Assembly (NCBI GenBank): GCA_037501455.1
Contig: CM074855.1
Coordinates: 33,575,001 to 33,639,000, forward strand
DNA from: Lantana camara
Taxonomy: Eukaryota; Streptophyta; Magnoliopsida; Lamiales; Verbenaceae
Direction of reading: 5' to 3'
Length of the DNA stretch: 64,000 nucleotides
Part shown: piece by piece, positions 32,851 through 43,759 of the stretch
Layout: each line of letters begins with the position of its first letter
Numbering within the stretch: position 1 is the first letter of the stretch
The notes under the pieces: generated by a model
Told to the model about the DNA's origin: nothing
Seen by the model: the letters and a program-made list of their open reading frames with translations, nothing else
The model's database searches: none
Made by a program: the position numbers and the translations under genes

Positions 32851-33880
32851 CACTTCTTATTAAAGAGCAAATAATTTTTGAATAAAAGTAATTGGAGTCT
32901 TGAATTTGAAAATTGGAAACTAGTGATGTGACATAGAGAAATGGAGGTGGAGAGAAGGAACAAGAAGAAAAGACAAAATAGAGAACACAAAAATTAGGTT
33001 TGAATCTTTTAAAATTTATATATTCCACTGACCCGTCTGGTTCAAGGACACCCACAATGATTCCCGAAACCCTCCGTTTTAATTGCGAATTTCCCAACTA
33101 TGACCGATTTTTTGGTTCAAACTGACTCGTTTTGTGTGACTGGTTGACGATCCAACCTGTTAGACCATCCGATCCGATTCGATCCACCAAATAATTAAAA
33201 ATAATACAAAATTTTAATTTTAGTCCCTAAAAATGGCCTCTTTCGATTTTGGTACTGATCTTGTAGCTTTTCCCACATTATATCCTTTTTTATTCCATAT
33301 TTTTCAATTTTAATCTTTTGGCAAACAACCGATAAAAAACAGACGGAAAAAAATTTCACGTGCGATGCACGTGGCTTAAACTTTATGATTTGGGGGGGAG
33401 GGGGAAGGAGTGGAAATCACACGTGAGGCACACGATTAAAGCTTGAATATGAAATTACGAAGGCAGAAGTAAAAGTCCCCAGTTGTTACCTAGGGTTAAG
33501 ATTCAAAAACTCTCTAACACTCTCCATTGCATTTTATCAAATGATTTTCTTACAATGGAAGTGGAGCGGATGTAAAAGAGAAAGAGGCCAAGCATGAATC
33601 TTCAAAAATCAAAGGTGAATGTGTTTCCACACCCCATATATCATAAGCATCATTTTTTCTTTTTTGTTAGTTTAAGTTTTCTCTATTGGGTAACTGTGAA
33701 AGTTCGTTTCTTGTGATGGAATATGTTGAAGTATGTAATAAACTTTATTTCTCTACCGACTTTTATTGTTTATTGGGTGGTCCCATATTATTACAATAAT
33801 TTATTCAGTTTTTGAATTTTGGACAGGCCTGTTGAACCCTAAATGTCTAATTTATTATTTTTGTTTTTGCGTTATGCTCT
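32851..33880. other. Unassigned AT-rich sequence
   Basis: Sequence between the end of B and the MULE remnant. No LTR, coding domain or RNA gene recognised. It may be the 5' part or an intron of the MULE. A purine-rich tract GGGGGGGAGGGGGAAGGAG lies near 33391. Confidence 0.5.
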
Positions 33881-34763
33881 GTGTTTTCAGATGATTTAGA
33901 TCATTTTTTCAGTATTATTTTGTATCATGATGGTAAATTTGATAATATTGCTGTTGAGTATATTGGTGGTAACATTAGTGTGTTTGACTATGTTTATTTG
34001 AATGGTATTATCAAGGATTGCATTGATGAAATAACTAGGAATATAGGATATCATGGTCTTAATAAGTATTAGATTAAGAAATAGCTTTGTGTTACTTATC
34101 GATGGTACTCAAATGCTGAGAATATGTCTTAAACGTTAAAGTAATAGAGTTATGTATGTGTACTTGGATGATTATTTAAGTCAAATGATCAGCGGAGATG
34201 GGGTAGAGAGCCATCATATATTGCTAACAATGATGGAAGTTATCTTAACAATGATAACAGTGATGAATCGAAGGAGTATGACGTCTTTAAAGATAGTGAT
34301 ATAGACGTGTCTAGTGATGAAAATGACTTTCAATTCACAAAAAATGTAGACAAAAGGGGTTGAGTATTGTGGTGAGGGTAGTTTTGCAGATAAAGAAAGA
34401 GGGTTACATCTGATACAAAGTTGGTCTAAGAAGGGGGAGGACCATGAAAAATATTCTCAATTTGATCCTGCTAATATAATGAATCCTCAGTTTATACTAT
34501 GACTTGAATTTGCAAATAAAAAACTATTGACCAGAGCTATTCATTCTCATATCGTGAATACAAGAAGAAATTTAAAGATTAAGAATAATGAAAAATCAAG
34601 AGTACATGATAAGTGTTTGGAACTAGATTGTAAATGTATATTACATGTTGTAACAACTGGTACTAAAGGAGCTTTCAGAATTAGGGAGAAGCATGGGACA
34701 CAATGTGCATCTGATTATCATTGCAAGAATGTTAAATTTGGTTGGATAGCACAAAAAAAATAG
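33881..34763 (+). pseudogene. MULE (Mutator-like) transposase remnant, N-terminal part
   Basis: The frame at 33881-34072 matches the N-terminal domain typical of plant MULE transposases (HDGKFDNIAVEYIGGNISVFD...EITRNIGY). An acidic Asp/Glu/Asn-rich linker follows in broken frames. The frame at 34527-34763 resembles the MuDR DNA-binding domain (AIHSHIVNTRRNLKIKNNEK ... CKCILHVV ... REKHGTQC). The catalytic DDE domain is not seen, and stops and frameshifts separate the pieces, so this is a dead fragment. No terminal inverted repeats were identified. A SINE has inserted just downstream. Confidence 0.72.
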
Positions 34764-34856
34764 ATGTATCTCAGTCTGTACCACCAGTGGATTCTCAATT
34801 GCAAAGAAAAGAAGTTTCAGAAGCTACACAACTTAATGTTGAAGAAACTAGACAAG

Positions 34857-34962
34857 GCTTTTTTTTTTTTTTTTTAACTCACACACACCCAAGTGAGATT
34901 TAAACACGGGACCCTGCCAGGAAAAATGAACTCATTACCCACTTGGACCAACCCCCATTGAC
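34857..34962 (-). mobile_element. tRNA-derived SINE
   Basis: On the minus strand it begins GTCAATGGGGGTTGG, has a pol III A-box-like TGGTCCAAGTGGG and a B-box-like GTGTTTAAATCTC about 45 bp on, and ends in poly(A) (T17 on + at 34859-34875). Flanking repeats gaagaaactagacaag (34841-34856) and gaagaatctagacaag (34963-34978) are a 16-bp target duplication with one mismatch. Size and ends fit a short Au-SINE-like element. Confidence 0.85.
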
Positions 34963-35309
34963 GAAGAATCTAGACAAGTTAATGTTTAGGAAGTTGCACA
35001 TGTCAAAGTTCCCAAAAGGAAGAAAACTGTAAGCTATGATGCACAGACACGAACACGGCAACACGAATTTTTTCAAAAATTTAACACATGGCTCAGGAAC
35101 GACTATATTATATATAAATAAATATATTTTATAAATATAATAATTTATGTAACATAAGATATTCAAAACATAAAAGCATTCAATATTACATATTCAAATA
35201 TAATGCATTCATAGTCATTTAACATTCAATGACATTCAAATTTTTAAACAAAAACTAAATTCTTATCATTCAAATAATACAAAAAATTAAACTAATCATC
35301 TAAAATGTC

Positions 35310-37608
35310 ATCATGATTATGATTTATTCATCGATTTCATCCACAAATAAAATAGACTTTAATTCTCGTTCATCAAGAGAGAGATTCACAACGTCTAAAA
35401 TGCTAACATCTTCCATGTACTCAAAATTATCTCCATCTACATCCTACATTTTAGTATCACCTTGCACATATTGTGGAGTCTTTCTTGGCAAAATTCGAAG
35501 GTTACTGTGAACAAACACTAAGTCTTGAGCACGTTGAGGAGCAATTTTGTTTCTTCCTGCTGAATGTACAAAAGAGTAGGTACTCCAATTTCTTCCAGCA
35601 TAAGAAGAGGAAGAAACATGGCCAAGTAACTTTATGGAAATAACTTAAAGGTTTGGTGCTAACGACCAATGAACTAATCACCATTTTATTGGATCAATTT
35701 CTCATATATCTGGTAAGGAATTTTCTTCGGCAAAATCTTCAATACATCCAAACGATTTGGCAAGTTCCACGTTCACCTCTCTCCGTATATCTTCATTAGG
35801 AGAGAGACGCTTTAAACAAAATTTTCTCATCCTAAAAATATCTACAACACTTTGAGGTTGAGTGAGGTATGGATGTTGAATTTACCATTCTTTGGTGAAT
35901 CACCTAAAAAATCAAAACATTATAATTTTAAAAATAAGCTTGAAGAATAAACTACGACAAAATATTTTGTATACAACAAAAAATGTTAATTTGGTTATCT
36001 AGGATGTAATGAATGAGCAAGATAATGTAACAGTGAATTACTTTTGCTCCAACTATATATCATCCAGTATTGTCAATACAACACGCCAAAAGTTTGAGTC
36101 CTCAATCAATTTTCATCTCATGCTTTACATAACTGCCTTTACTTTGGTTATCCTGGTATCCCACATCTTATAAATCAAATGAAGACAAGGCTTGTCTGTA
36201 TCACATTCTTTAATCATCTCGTATATAAGGTCAGTAAAATCAAGAATATAATCAATTGAATTCCACCAAAAATCATCCGATAACTTTTCTTTCACAATTC
36301 TTGCCTTCTCAACATTATCATCACGATAGCAAGACCATTATTCACCAATAATAATACTTTGCAATTGTTTCTTTATGAGTTTAAACTTTTCAACATGATT
36401 ATGATAGTAGCAAAACGAGTCTCGGCACCAGCTAGAAGTTTCCAATTGGAGAACTCGTTGAATATTGCAAGTCTCATGAAGTAATTCATAATAAAATTTC
36501 TTATCAGCACAACTGATCCAAAAACTTTAGTAATCCCATGACATTCTTTATATGTAATATCATTGGACTCAGTATTCTGTGTAACACAAATATTCTGTAA
36601 TGCAAAATTAAGAGTATGGACAACACATGATGTCCAAAAGACATGAGGATAAGTTTTCTCAATTAATAACTCAATAGCTTTACAAACAGGAGCATTATCA
36701 ATAATTAATTGAACCACATTAGAAACTCCAACCTCTACTATTGTTTACTTGATTAGATTAGAGATAAACCATTTATCTTTATATTCTCCCTCACAGCTAA
36801 CAGTCTGTACAAACATTGTCCCTCCCTCATTTACATCCATGAAATTAATCAACGATCTCTTTCGAGGATATGTCCAACCATCACTTACTAGCTAGAGTCA
36901 CACCTTTACTTTTCCATGTGCTCTTAGTATACTCAAGAAAATTCTCAATATTAGTTTTCTCTTTCTAAAACATTTAGTTCTTAATACATTATAGTTTGGT
37001 GGGGTATAACCTACAATGTGGTTATTTAGAGCAAAAGAGAATGCTCTCACATAATAAGGATTTCTAGCAAGCCCCCCCCTCCCCCCCCCCCCCCCCCCCC
37101 CCGCGAATACAACATCTTTGCTATTTTTCCATTTAGTTGCTCTCAAGTTTGAAGATTAAATGATTTCTCAAAGAAATTACTACCCCAACCTTTCTTTTCT
37201 TTGGTTCACAAGCTTCTTGCCTAATAGCCGGCATGTTCATTAAATCAACTGATGCTTAATAAGAAAAAAATCGTGTAGAACTACAAAAATAATGGGGCAA
37301 AGGAACCGTTTTCTGGTTGACAAGATTCTCTTCTTTTGAATTGCTTCTTCTTCTGACCTCGACATTTCATTTACTTTTCCAACAGTTACTTTTGGGCATG
37401 CTTCACGAATCCTACCATTTTTAATAAATATGCCTTTACCCTTGAATATGAGCCTTTATATGTTTGCATTCCAAAAACTACAAGTAAAAGAGACATTTCC
37501 ATCAACTTCATTACTTTCCTCTTTCTTTGTGACATACCTCCACAAAGGTCGAATATCATTAGGAGAAGGTGTTTCACTTCCACCGCTAGGACTTGCATTA
37601 TCCACCAT
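35310..37608 (-). pseudogene. hAT transposase remnant (BED finger, DUF659, hATC)
   Basis: Read on minus. From 37608: a BED-type zinc finger (DIRPLWRYVTKKEE, then CSFW where a second Cys is expected, stop, then YKGSYSRVKAYLL in another frame). Around 37070-36950: NPYYVRAFSFALNN and GYTPPNYNVLR. At 36717-36373: the DUF659-type core (VQLIIDNAPVCKAIELLIEK, FWTSCVVHTLNFAL). Near 35640-35480: the hATC dimerisation domain (GRNWSTYSFVHSAGRNK, RAQDLVFVHSNLR). This is the order of plant BED/hAT transposases. Many stops and frameshifts make it non-functional. Terminal repeats not identified. Confidence 0.82.
37072..37102. repeat. Poly-C tract in the hAT remnant
   Basis: C8, T, C22 in a row, where related transposases encode a short Gly-containing segment before NPYY. 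It could be a mononucleotide expansion or a sequencing/assembly artefact. Confidence 0.8.
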
Positions 37609-37880
37609 CAATTTTCCACTTGTTCAATAGAAACATACAATTTAAAGAAATTGAAAATGTAAAAAATAAAATTAAAAAAAAAGTATTAAGCATTGCAACA
37701 TTAGGTTAAGAATAATCTGTATAATTTGAAAATCTAAGTTGTATTGAATATATAAAATACATATAACTTGAGAATCTTTCTGTTGAGCAACAGTTATTAT
37801 TAATACTATGAAAGCACAAACCGTGTGACGTCATTCATGCAAGCAACATTAGTTTTATGTATAAAAAAAAGGGAAATAAT

Positions 37881-39065
37881 TGTTAGGAATAGTGCCCTAG
37901 AAAGCCGATTATATATCCGCTTTGTACTTTTCCTTATTCTAATCACAGACAATCTTTGAATAAAATAACGAATTCAGGCAACACTTCTTTATATGCTCTT
38001 GTTTGTTATGCGTTTACTTTAGCTGTGCATGTATGAGAACTCCCCTAATCCTAATGACTTTAGGCGAGCGCACGCGATGCACGCGAGAAGGCGTGCGAGA
38101 CGTAGTGCACGCGCGCGATGCGTGCGATCCGTCTGGGCTGGCGGGCGGGCGAGGCTTGGCCCTCGTTTCGCGATCTTGATTTTCGTGTTTAGTCCAATCC
38201 AATCCCAATTTAATTTTTCTGTAAAATTTTGTTTTTATTAAATTTGAATTATTTTTGTAATAATTGTTTAGATTGGGATTTTGAAAAATTAAGCGATTTA
38301 AATTTTGGGAAAATTGAAAACTTTATTTTAAGCGATTGAATTGTTTATTTAGGTATTAAATAATTAATGTGTTAATTATTTAATAGACTTTGGTTTAATT
38401 TTGAATTAAAATGAAAGTCTTATTTTGGAGAAATTAATCTATTTAATTAATTATGAATTAATTAATTAGATAAATAAGTAATTTATTTATTAATAAATAA
38501 AGTATAATATTATCCAAAAGGAGTTTGGATATTTTAGCTCTCTTAAAAGTTGATTTGAATTAGAATTCAAAGTCAAGGTTTGGAATTACTTGATGATCAA
38601 GTAATAAGAGAGAGAGGGACCAAACCCTTAGTCCAATAGGACTAAGTTTCGGTCGCCCCACTCTATACTATATATAGGGGAGCTCGAGCTCCCCTTAGAG
38701 AGTAATTGATGATTTCTTTTGGTTCATGTGTTGAACACCATCCTTTCTCCAAGATCAAATAAACCCTAGGTTAAGCCTAAACACTAACTAGAGAACTAGC
38801 ATCCTTACTAGTTAGATTGTAGTCAAGTTGGTGGACTATCTCTAGAGAGCTTCAAGTTAGAAGTTTTTAAAGATTCGAGCTTTACCAAGGAGAGAGGATC
38901 AAGCCACGAGAAAAGCGTTCTTGGGTGGCTTGAAACGCTTCAAGAAAGATTATTGAAAAGTAAGTTTATTTACCTTACGAATTTGGATTCATGATTGCGA
39001 GTTTCGATCCTTTTGTTGGAAAATTTTTAAATTTTCGTTGCTTCCTGATTCCTGTTTTTCCAACA
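37881..39065 (+). repeat. 5' LTR of copia element G (chimeric)
   Basis: Starts TGTTAGGAATAG and ends TTTTTCCAACA, followed by a PBS. The first ~185 bp and last ~734 bp match the inverted LTR H. Between them H has about 1.06 kb, but G has about 270 bp (38062-38331) that duplicates its own leader (39519-39822). The left joint shares TAGG with both parents. Confidence 0.88.
38669..38695 (+). promoter_or_regulatory. TATA box followed by a 20-bp perfect palindrome
   Basis: TATATATA (38669-38676) is followed at once by AGGGGAGCTC/GAGCTCCCCT (38676-38695). LTR H keeps both (41337-41363, minus) with a diverged palindrome centre (loop ATGA). Position suggests the transcription start lies at or near the palindrome, so it would be in the R region of the RNA; that is inference. 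Confidence 0.65.
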
Positions 39066-39067
39066 AG

Positions 39068-39080
39068 TGGTATCAGAGCC
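39068..39080 (+). other. Primer-binding site of G (tRNA-iMet)
   Basis: TGGTATCAGAGCC, 2 bp after the LTR end. Confidence 0.93.
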
Positions 39081-40967
39081 ACCTCGTTAATGTGTTTTTG
39101 ATTCGTCTCCACTTAACTGAATTTGGTAGAAATTCTTAGGCTTAGATGCGAATTAGGTATTCATGAGTTCTTTTAGAAAGCCTGAATTACGAAACTGTAA
39201 TTTTCTTGCATTTCTGAAACTGTTTTCTTAAATTGTGTTTTTGAAAACCGTTTTGATTCAAATCTATTTAAATTGTATTTTTATTTTGGGTTGTTGTTGG
39301 TTTTTGAACTAAAATATGAAACACGAAATCGCGTTACGAAAACGTGAGCCTAGACGTGCTAAGGCGTAGCACGCGTAGGCCCGCGTACCCGTCCGCCCAT
39401 TAGTCCCGCAACCGCGCGGGACTGCCCGCCGCTGCTGCTCGCCCGCGCCTAGGGGCGCCCGCACATCACCTCCAGCATCCGCGCGGGAGCCTCCTGTCGC
39501 CAGCCAGCCTGCCTACCTAGGCGAGCGCGCGCGATGCAAGCGAGAAGGCCTGCGCGCTGCGCGCGCGTGCCGGCCGCCTTGCTGCTGGCGTGCACGACGC
39601 AGTGCGCGCGCGCGATGCGTGCGGTCCGCCTAGGCTGGCGGGCAGGCGAGGCTTGGCCCTCGTTTCGCGATCTTGATTTTCGTATTTAGTCCAATCCAAT
39701 CCCAATTTAATTTTTCTGTAAAATTTTGTTTTTATTAAATTTGAATTATTTTTGTAATAATTGTTTAGATTGGGATTTTGAAAAATTAAGCGATTTAAAT
39801 TTTGGGAAAATTGCAAACTTTATTTTATGAAAATATTGAAAGAATAAAATTATTAATTTTCAGAAATTAATTGGAATTTTATTAGTTTGTAGTTTTTCGG
39901 GTTTTATAGAAACGGCTCTTGAACAAGAATTGCATCTAAGTCGTGTTTTAAGCTATTAGAGCTTAAAGCGAGAATTTTAATTTATTAGTTAAATTTAAAT
40001 TCTTGCAATTTATGCATGTTAGGTGATCATGGGTTTAGACTTATGTATGGTTTTAATTTATGCACATGGATGGTTTAAATTGGGGTTGGAGCCCTATAGT
40101 TGCGTTTTTCAATTGAGGTTGGAGCCTCACTTATGTGCGTACTGTTATGTGATTTATTATGTGGCTTTCCATATTACTGTTTTGACGCCGAGGTATGCCC
40201 CGTGTATTTGTCTAATGCCAATATGAAGATTGAGCCTTATTACTTTTCAGTACTTTTTCATTTTTTTGAGAGTAGAATAGGTGGTGAGGTTTTATTTTCA
40301 TTTTGGAGACAATGCACCCATGGATTAAGATGGACCACATTCAAGTAACAAGGAGGCCATAAGTGAAGACCCCTCAAAATGTTAGGGAGGGGAATGTCAA
40401 TTGAAAATGTAATAGAGATAGGGCTCGTATTTTGTTACTGCTTTCCCTTATGTGATTTAAACTATTTATGTGGCATGTATGTTAGAACTTGTGATTGTGG
40501 AGTGGCTCCCACATATCACGCATAAGATAGATAGAACCCATGATCATCACATGTTAGTATCATGCTAGGACATGTTATCTGCTAAGTGCTTGTCTGAAAT
40601 GCAATTAAGTTGTACTTGCATTTATCAAGACTAAATAAAATTGGATAACATATATGTTGGTGAGGTCGAACTGGACAACTCTCCGGTTGATTCGAAAATT
40701 CCCGTTAAATATTAAGCTAATTTCGAACAATAGGTGTTTAATTCGAGATGCAAATTTTGAATTAAATTCCTAGCATTTCATCAATAGGTTTTAAGTTTAG
40801 TAAGTGAAGCTAGTTATTGTCCGTGAGTCGTGGGATAGCTAGTGGAGCTTATTAGTTCTTAGTTACCTAATTGATCATTTTAAATGATCAATATTTCGTG
40901 GTCAATTTTGGCAAGGGCGATGTCCACGAGTCGTGGGTCGTTCGAACTAAGTTTTGATTATAATCTT
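39081..40967 (+). other. Leader of copia element G
   Basis: Non-coding. It contains an unusually GC-rich block (39345-39670) rich in CGCG and GCGCGC, with hairpins such as CGTGCTA/TAGCACG (near 39354) and GTCCCGC/GCGGGAC (39403-39422). AT-rich sequence follows. Part of the GC block and the AT-rich stretch (39519-39822) is duplicated inside the G LTR. The last five bases, atctt, are the target duplication of H. Short frames here show no retroelement motif. Confidence 0.75.
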
Positions 40968-41675
40968 TGTTGAAAAATAGAATCAGAAAAGCAGCGGAAA
41001 TTTAAAAATTTTCCAACAAAAGGATCTTGGACTCGCAATCGTGTATCCAAATTCGTAGAGATTAGAAACTTACTTTTCAATAATCTTTCTTGAAGCGTTT
41101 CTAGCCACCCAAGAACGCTCTTCTCGCGGTTTGATCCCCTCTCCTCGGTAAAGCTCGAATCTTCAAACTTCTAACTTGAAGCTCTCTAGACATAGTCCAC
41201 CAACTTGACTACAATCTAACTAGTAAGAATGTTAGTTCTCTAGTTAGTGTTTAGGTTTATCCTAGGGTTTAATTTATCTTGGAGAAAGGATGATGTTCAA
41301 CACATGAACCAAAAGAATTCAATCAATCACTCTCTAAGGGGAGCATGAGCTCCCCTATATATAGGAAAGGGAGTGGCCGAAAATCCCTAGTCCTTATGGG
41401 CTAAGAATTTTGGTCCCTCTCTCCTATTACTTGGTCATCAAGTAATTTTGACTTTGACTTTGAATTCTAATTCAAATCAACTTTTAAGAGAGCAAAAATA
41501 TCCAAACCCTTTTGGATATTATTATACTTTATTTATTTAAAATAAATAACTTATTTTATCTAATTAATTAATTCACAATTAATTAACTAGATTATTTTTT
41601 TCTCCAAAATTAGACTTTCTTTTTAATTCAAAATTAAACCAAAGTCTATTAAATAATTAATAAATTAATTATTTA

Positions 41676-41691
41676 ATATATATATATATAT

Positions 41692-41724
<33 letters not shown>
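41676..41724. repeat. AT dinucleotide repeat
   Basis: Nearly pure (TA)n interrupted once by CA, inside LTR H next to the CACGTG cluster. Confidence 0.9.
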
Positions 41725-41725
<1 letters not shown>

Positions 41726-41727
<2 letters not shown>

Positions 41728-41796
41728 CGTGTGAGACACGTGTCACAATGACACGTGTCCAGTCACGTGACCCACACGTGTGTTTTCACACGTGTG
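41726..41796. promoter_or_regulatory. Cluster of six CACGTG (G-box) palindromes in LTR H
   Basis: CACGTG starts at 41726, 41737, 41752, 41764, 41775 and 41789. Five are extended symmetrically: GACACGTGTC (twice), GTCACGTGAC and CACACGTGTG (twice). CACGTG is the classic site of plant bZIP and bHLH factors; activity here is inference. Confidence 0.75.
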
Positions 41797-42084
41797 GAAC
41801 CCTTTAGGCCCGATTAACTCGTTTAATCATTTTAAAGCCTTAACTCATGTAACCAAGTTGTTGTGTGTAACCCTCTAGGTTCTCAATTCAATTAGTAGTG
41901 ACCCTAATTAATTAATTCACTAATTAATTAATCAGTTCACAGATTAAACGACCATAGTCTAGCAACAGATGTTTAACCCCTACCCGAATTGGAATGTTCG
42001 GATTCGACAGAACCTTTAAGTCATTGATTTATTGTGAGATACAATCCTCCTACGTACTATCTCTCAACCATGATCTAGGGTAAG

Positions 42085-43759
42085 TGTAGCACCCCTTAAC
42101 ACTACAACCCCACACCGTTATACTTCCCGAGTGGATGTGAGACCTAGCACTCGAGAAATACTCCGGCGAACGGACAAGACTATACTATACCAGAGTATGA
42201 AACTTAAATGCAACGAAAATAAGCTTGAGCAATAAAAAGGGGACAATATATAACGAACACATATTATTAAGTTGGATAAGTAATTACAGCAAAAGTTCCA
42301 ACTTCACAGGAGAGTGCTTATTGAAAGATGTACATGCACTCGTGATTACTCTAAATGACTAGAATGTGACACCTTAAAGCTTCAAGATACCTCTAAGGCG
42401 TCGACGCATAGATTCCTGAAATCATAAATTAAAAGAGTAGGAGGGTTAGTCAAAATGACTAAGTGACGGGGGTATGAGGTTTAGGATTATAAGTAAGATT
42501 TTGAAAGTTTTTTGACCAAGAAAGTCTTGGTTTGAAATATATATTATATAATAACAAATAAGTATATGACAATAATATCCGATTCATATTATTTTGAAAT
42601 AGGAGTAGGGGGAATATAGGCTATACTTTAGAAAACTTATGAACCGTTTTGGGAAAATGATTTTGATGCCCGCAAGCTAGGCTTCTCCAACCTTAACTCC
42701 TTAAAATCTGAGAAAAATAGTAACGACACTGATCAAGGTGTCGGTACTTAATAAAACAAATACGAGAATACCATCCTTCTTCCTCCGATGTCACGTAGGG
42801 TTGCAAGCCCTAGTGACGATGAACAAGATTGTGGGAGGGACGTACCTTTTCCCGTCACTTGATGTGGAATAACCAACCTCCAGTTAGACCATCATCAAGA
42901 TCTAGTTGGCGGCTGGTATAATAGTAGACCTCGGCCCGTGCCTCCTGGACTACTACTTCTACCAAGACCACCGGGCCCATAGGAAAAACGATAATTTTAC
43001 TTGCAAGACGAGAATATTTACCGGTAAGAAAGTACTAAGTACTTTCGGGTAAATATATGTTTTTGAATAATTGATAAGAATTATTTTCTTCAATAATTCA
43101 AGAAAATAAAGTAAAGTATTTTATCATGATTTCAGTTGAAAAGATTTAAACCCTCACCGAATACCGAGATTTGAGTGGAACTGTGAGGACTCCACTCTTC
43201 GATCTTATGTTCGCCTCAAAGTAATAACTACTACTGACTTAGAACTAGGTTCTTAGTTCCTAACTAACTAATTGCACATAATATTTTAACAAAATAATTA
43301 TAGAAGGTACATATTATGCAATGCGTTAAATTACTCTAGGCATGAATTTAATCAAACAAGATCATAAGCATTTAAATACATATTCACATTATATCATATC
43401 ATAATTCATGCATTTAATTAAATAAAATTTCATAATGTACACATATTGTATTTAAACTAACAACTATGCACATATTTCATAAAATAAATTCCTAAAGCAT
43501 AATTTAATTAATTCTAGACATGCTACTATTATTATTATACTAAGACCATTATCTAAAGCATGAAATAATAGAAGAAAACATACCTTAGAGAGAGAGAGTG
43601 GGTTGTGGCGTGAGGTAGGGAGAGAAAGATAGTGATTTTTGTGTTGATTTTGTGAGGTATAAATGAGGATTGAGGGGGGTATTTATAGGTAGTCATGAGG
43701 GGTCTTTGAGCAATTTATGAAAGTTTATGGAAGATGTGGTTGCTTATGATTTCAACAAA
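42085..43759 (-). repeat. 3' LTR of E, left part (before insertion C)
   Basis: Aligns with 57769 to about 60000, but lacks ~557 bp present there. A large nested inverted repeat lies at 43014-43056: outer arms ATATTTACC/GGTAAATAT and inner arms GAAAGTACT/AGTACTTTC. It is cut at 43759 by C; acaaa (43755-43759) is the duplication. Confidence 0.9.

Noticed and set aside
34895..34960. tRNA-like A and B boxes as a tRNA gene
   Set aside because: No cloverleaf; poly(A) tail and target duplication show a SINE.
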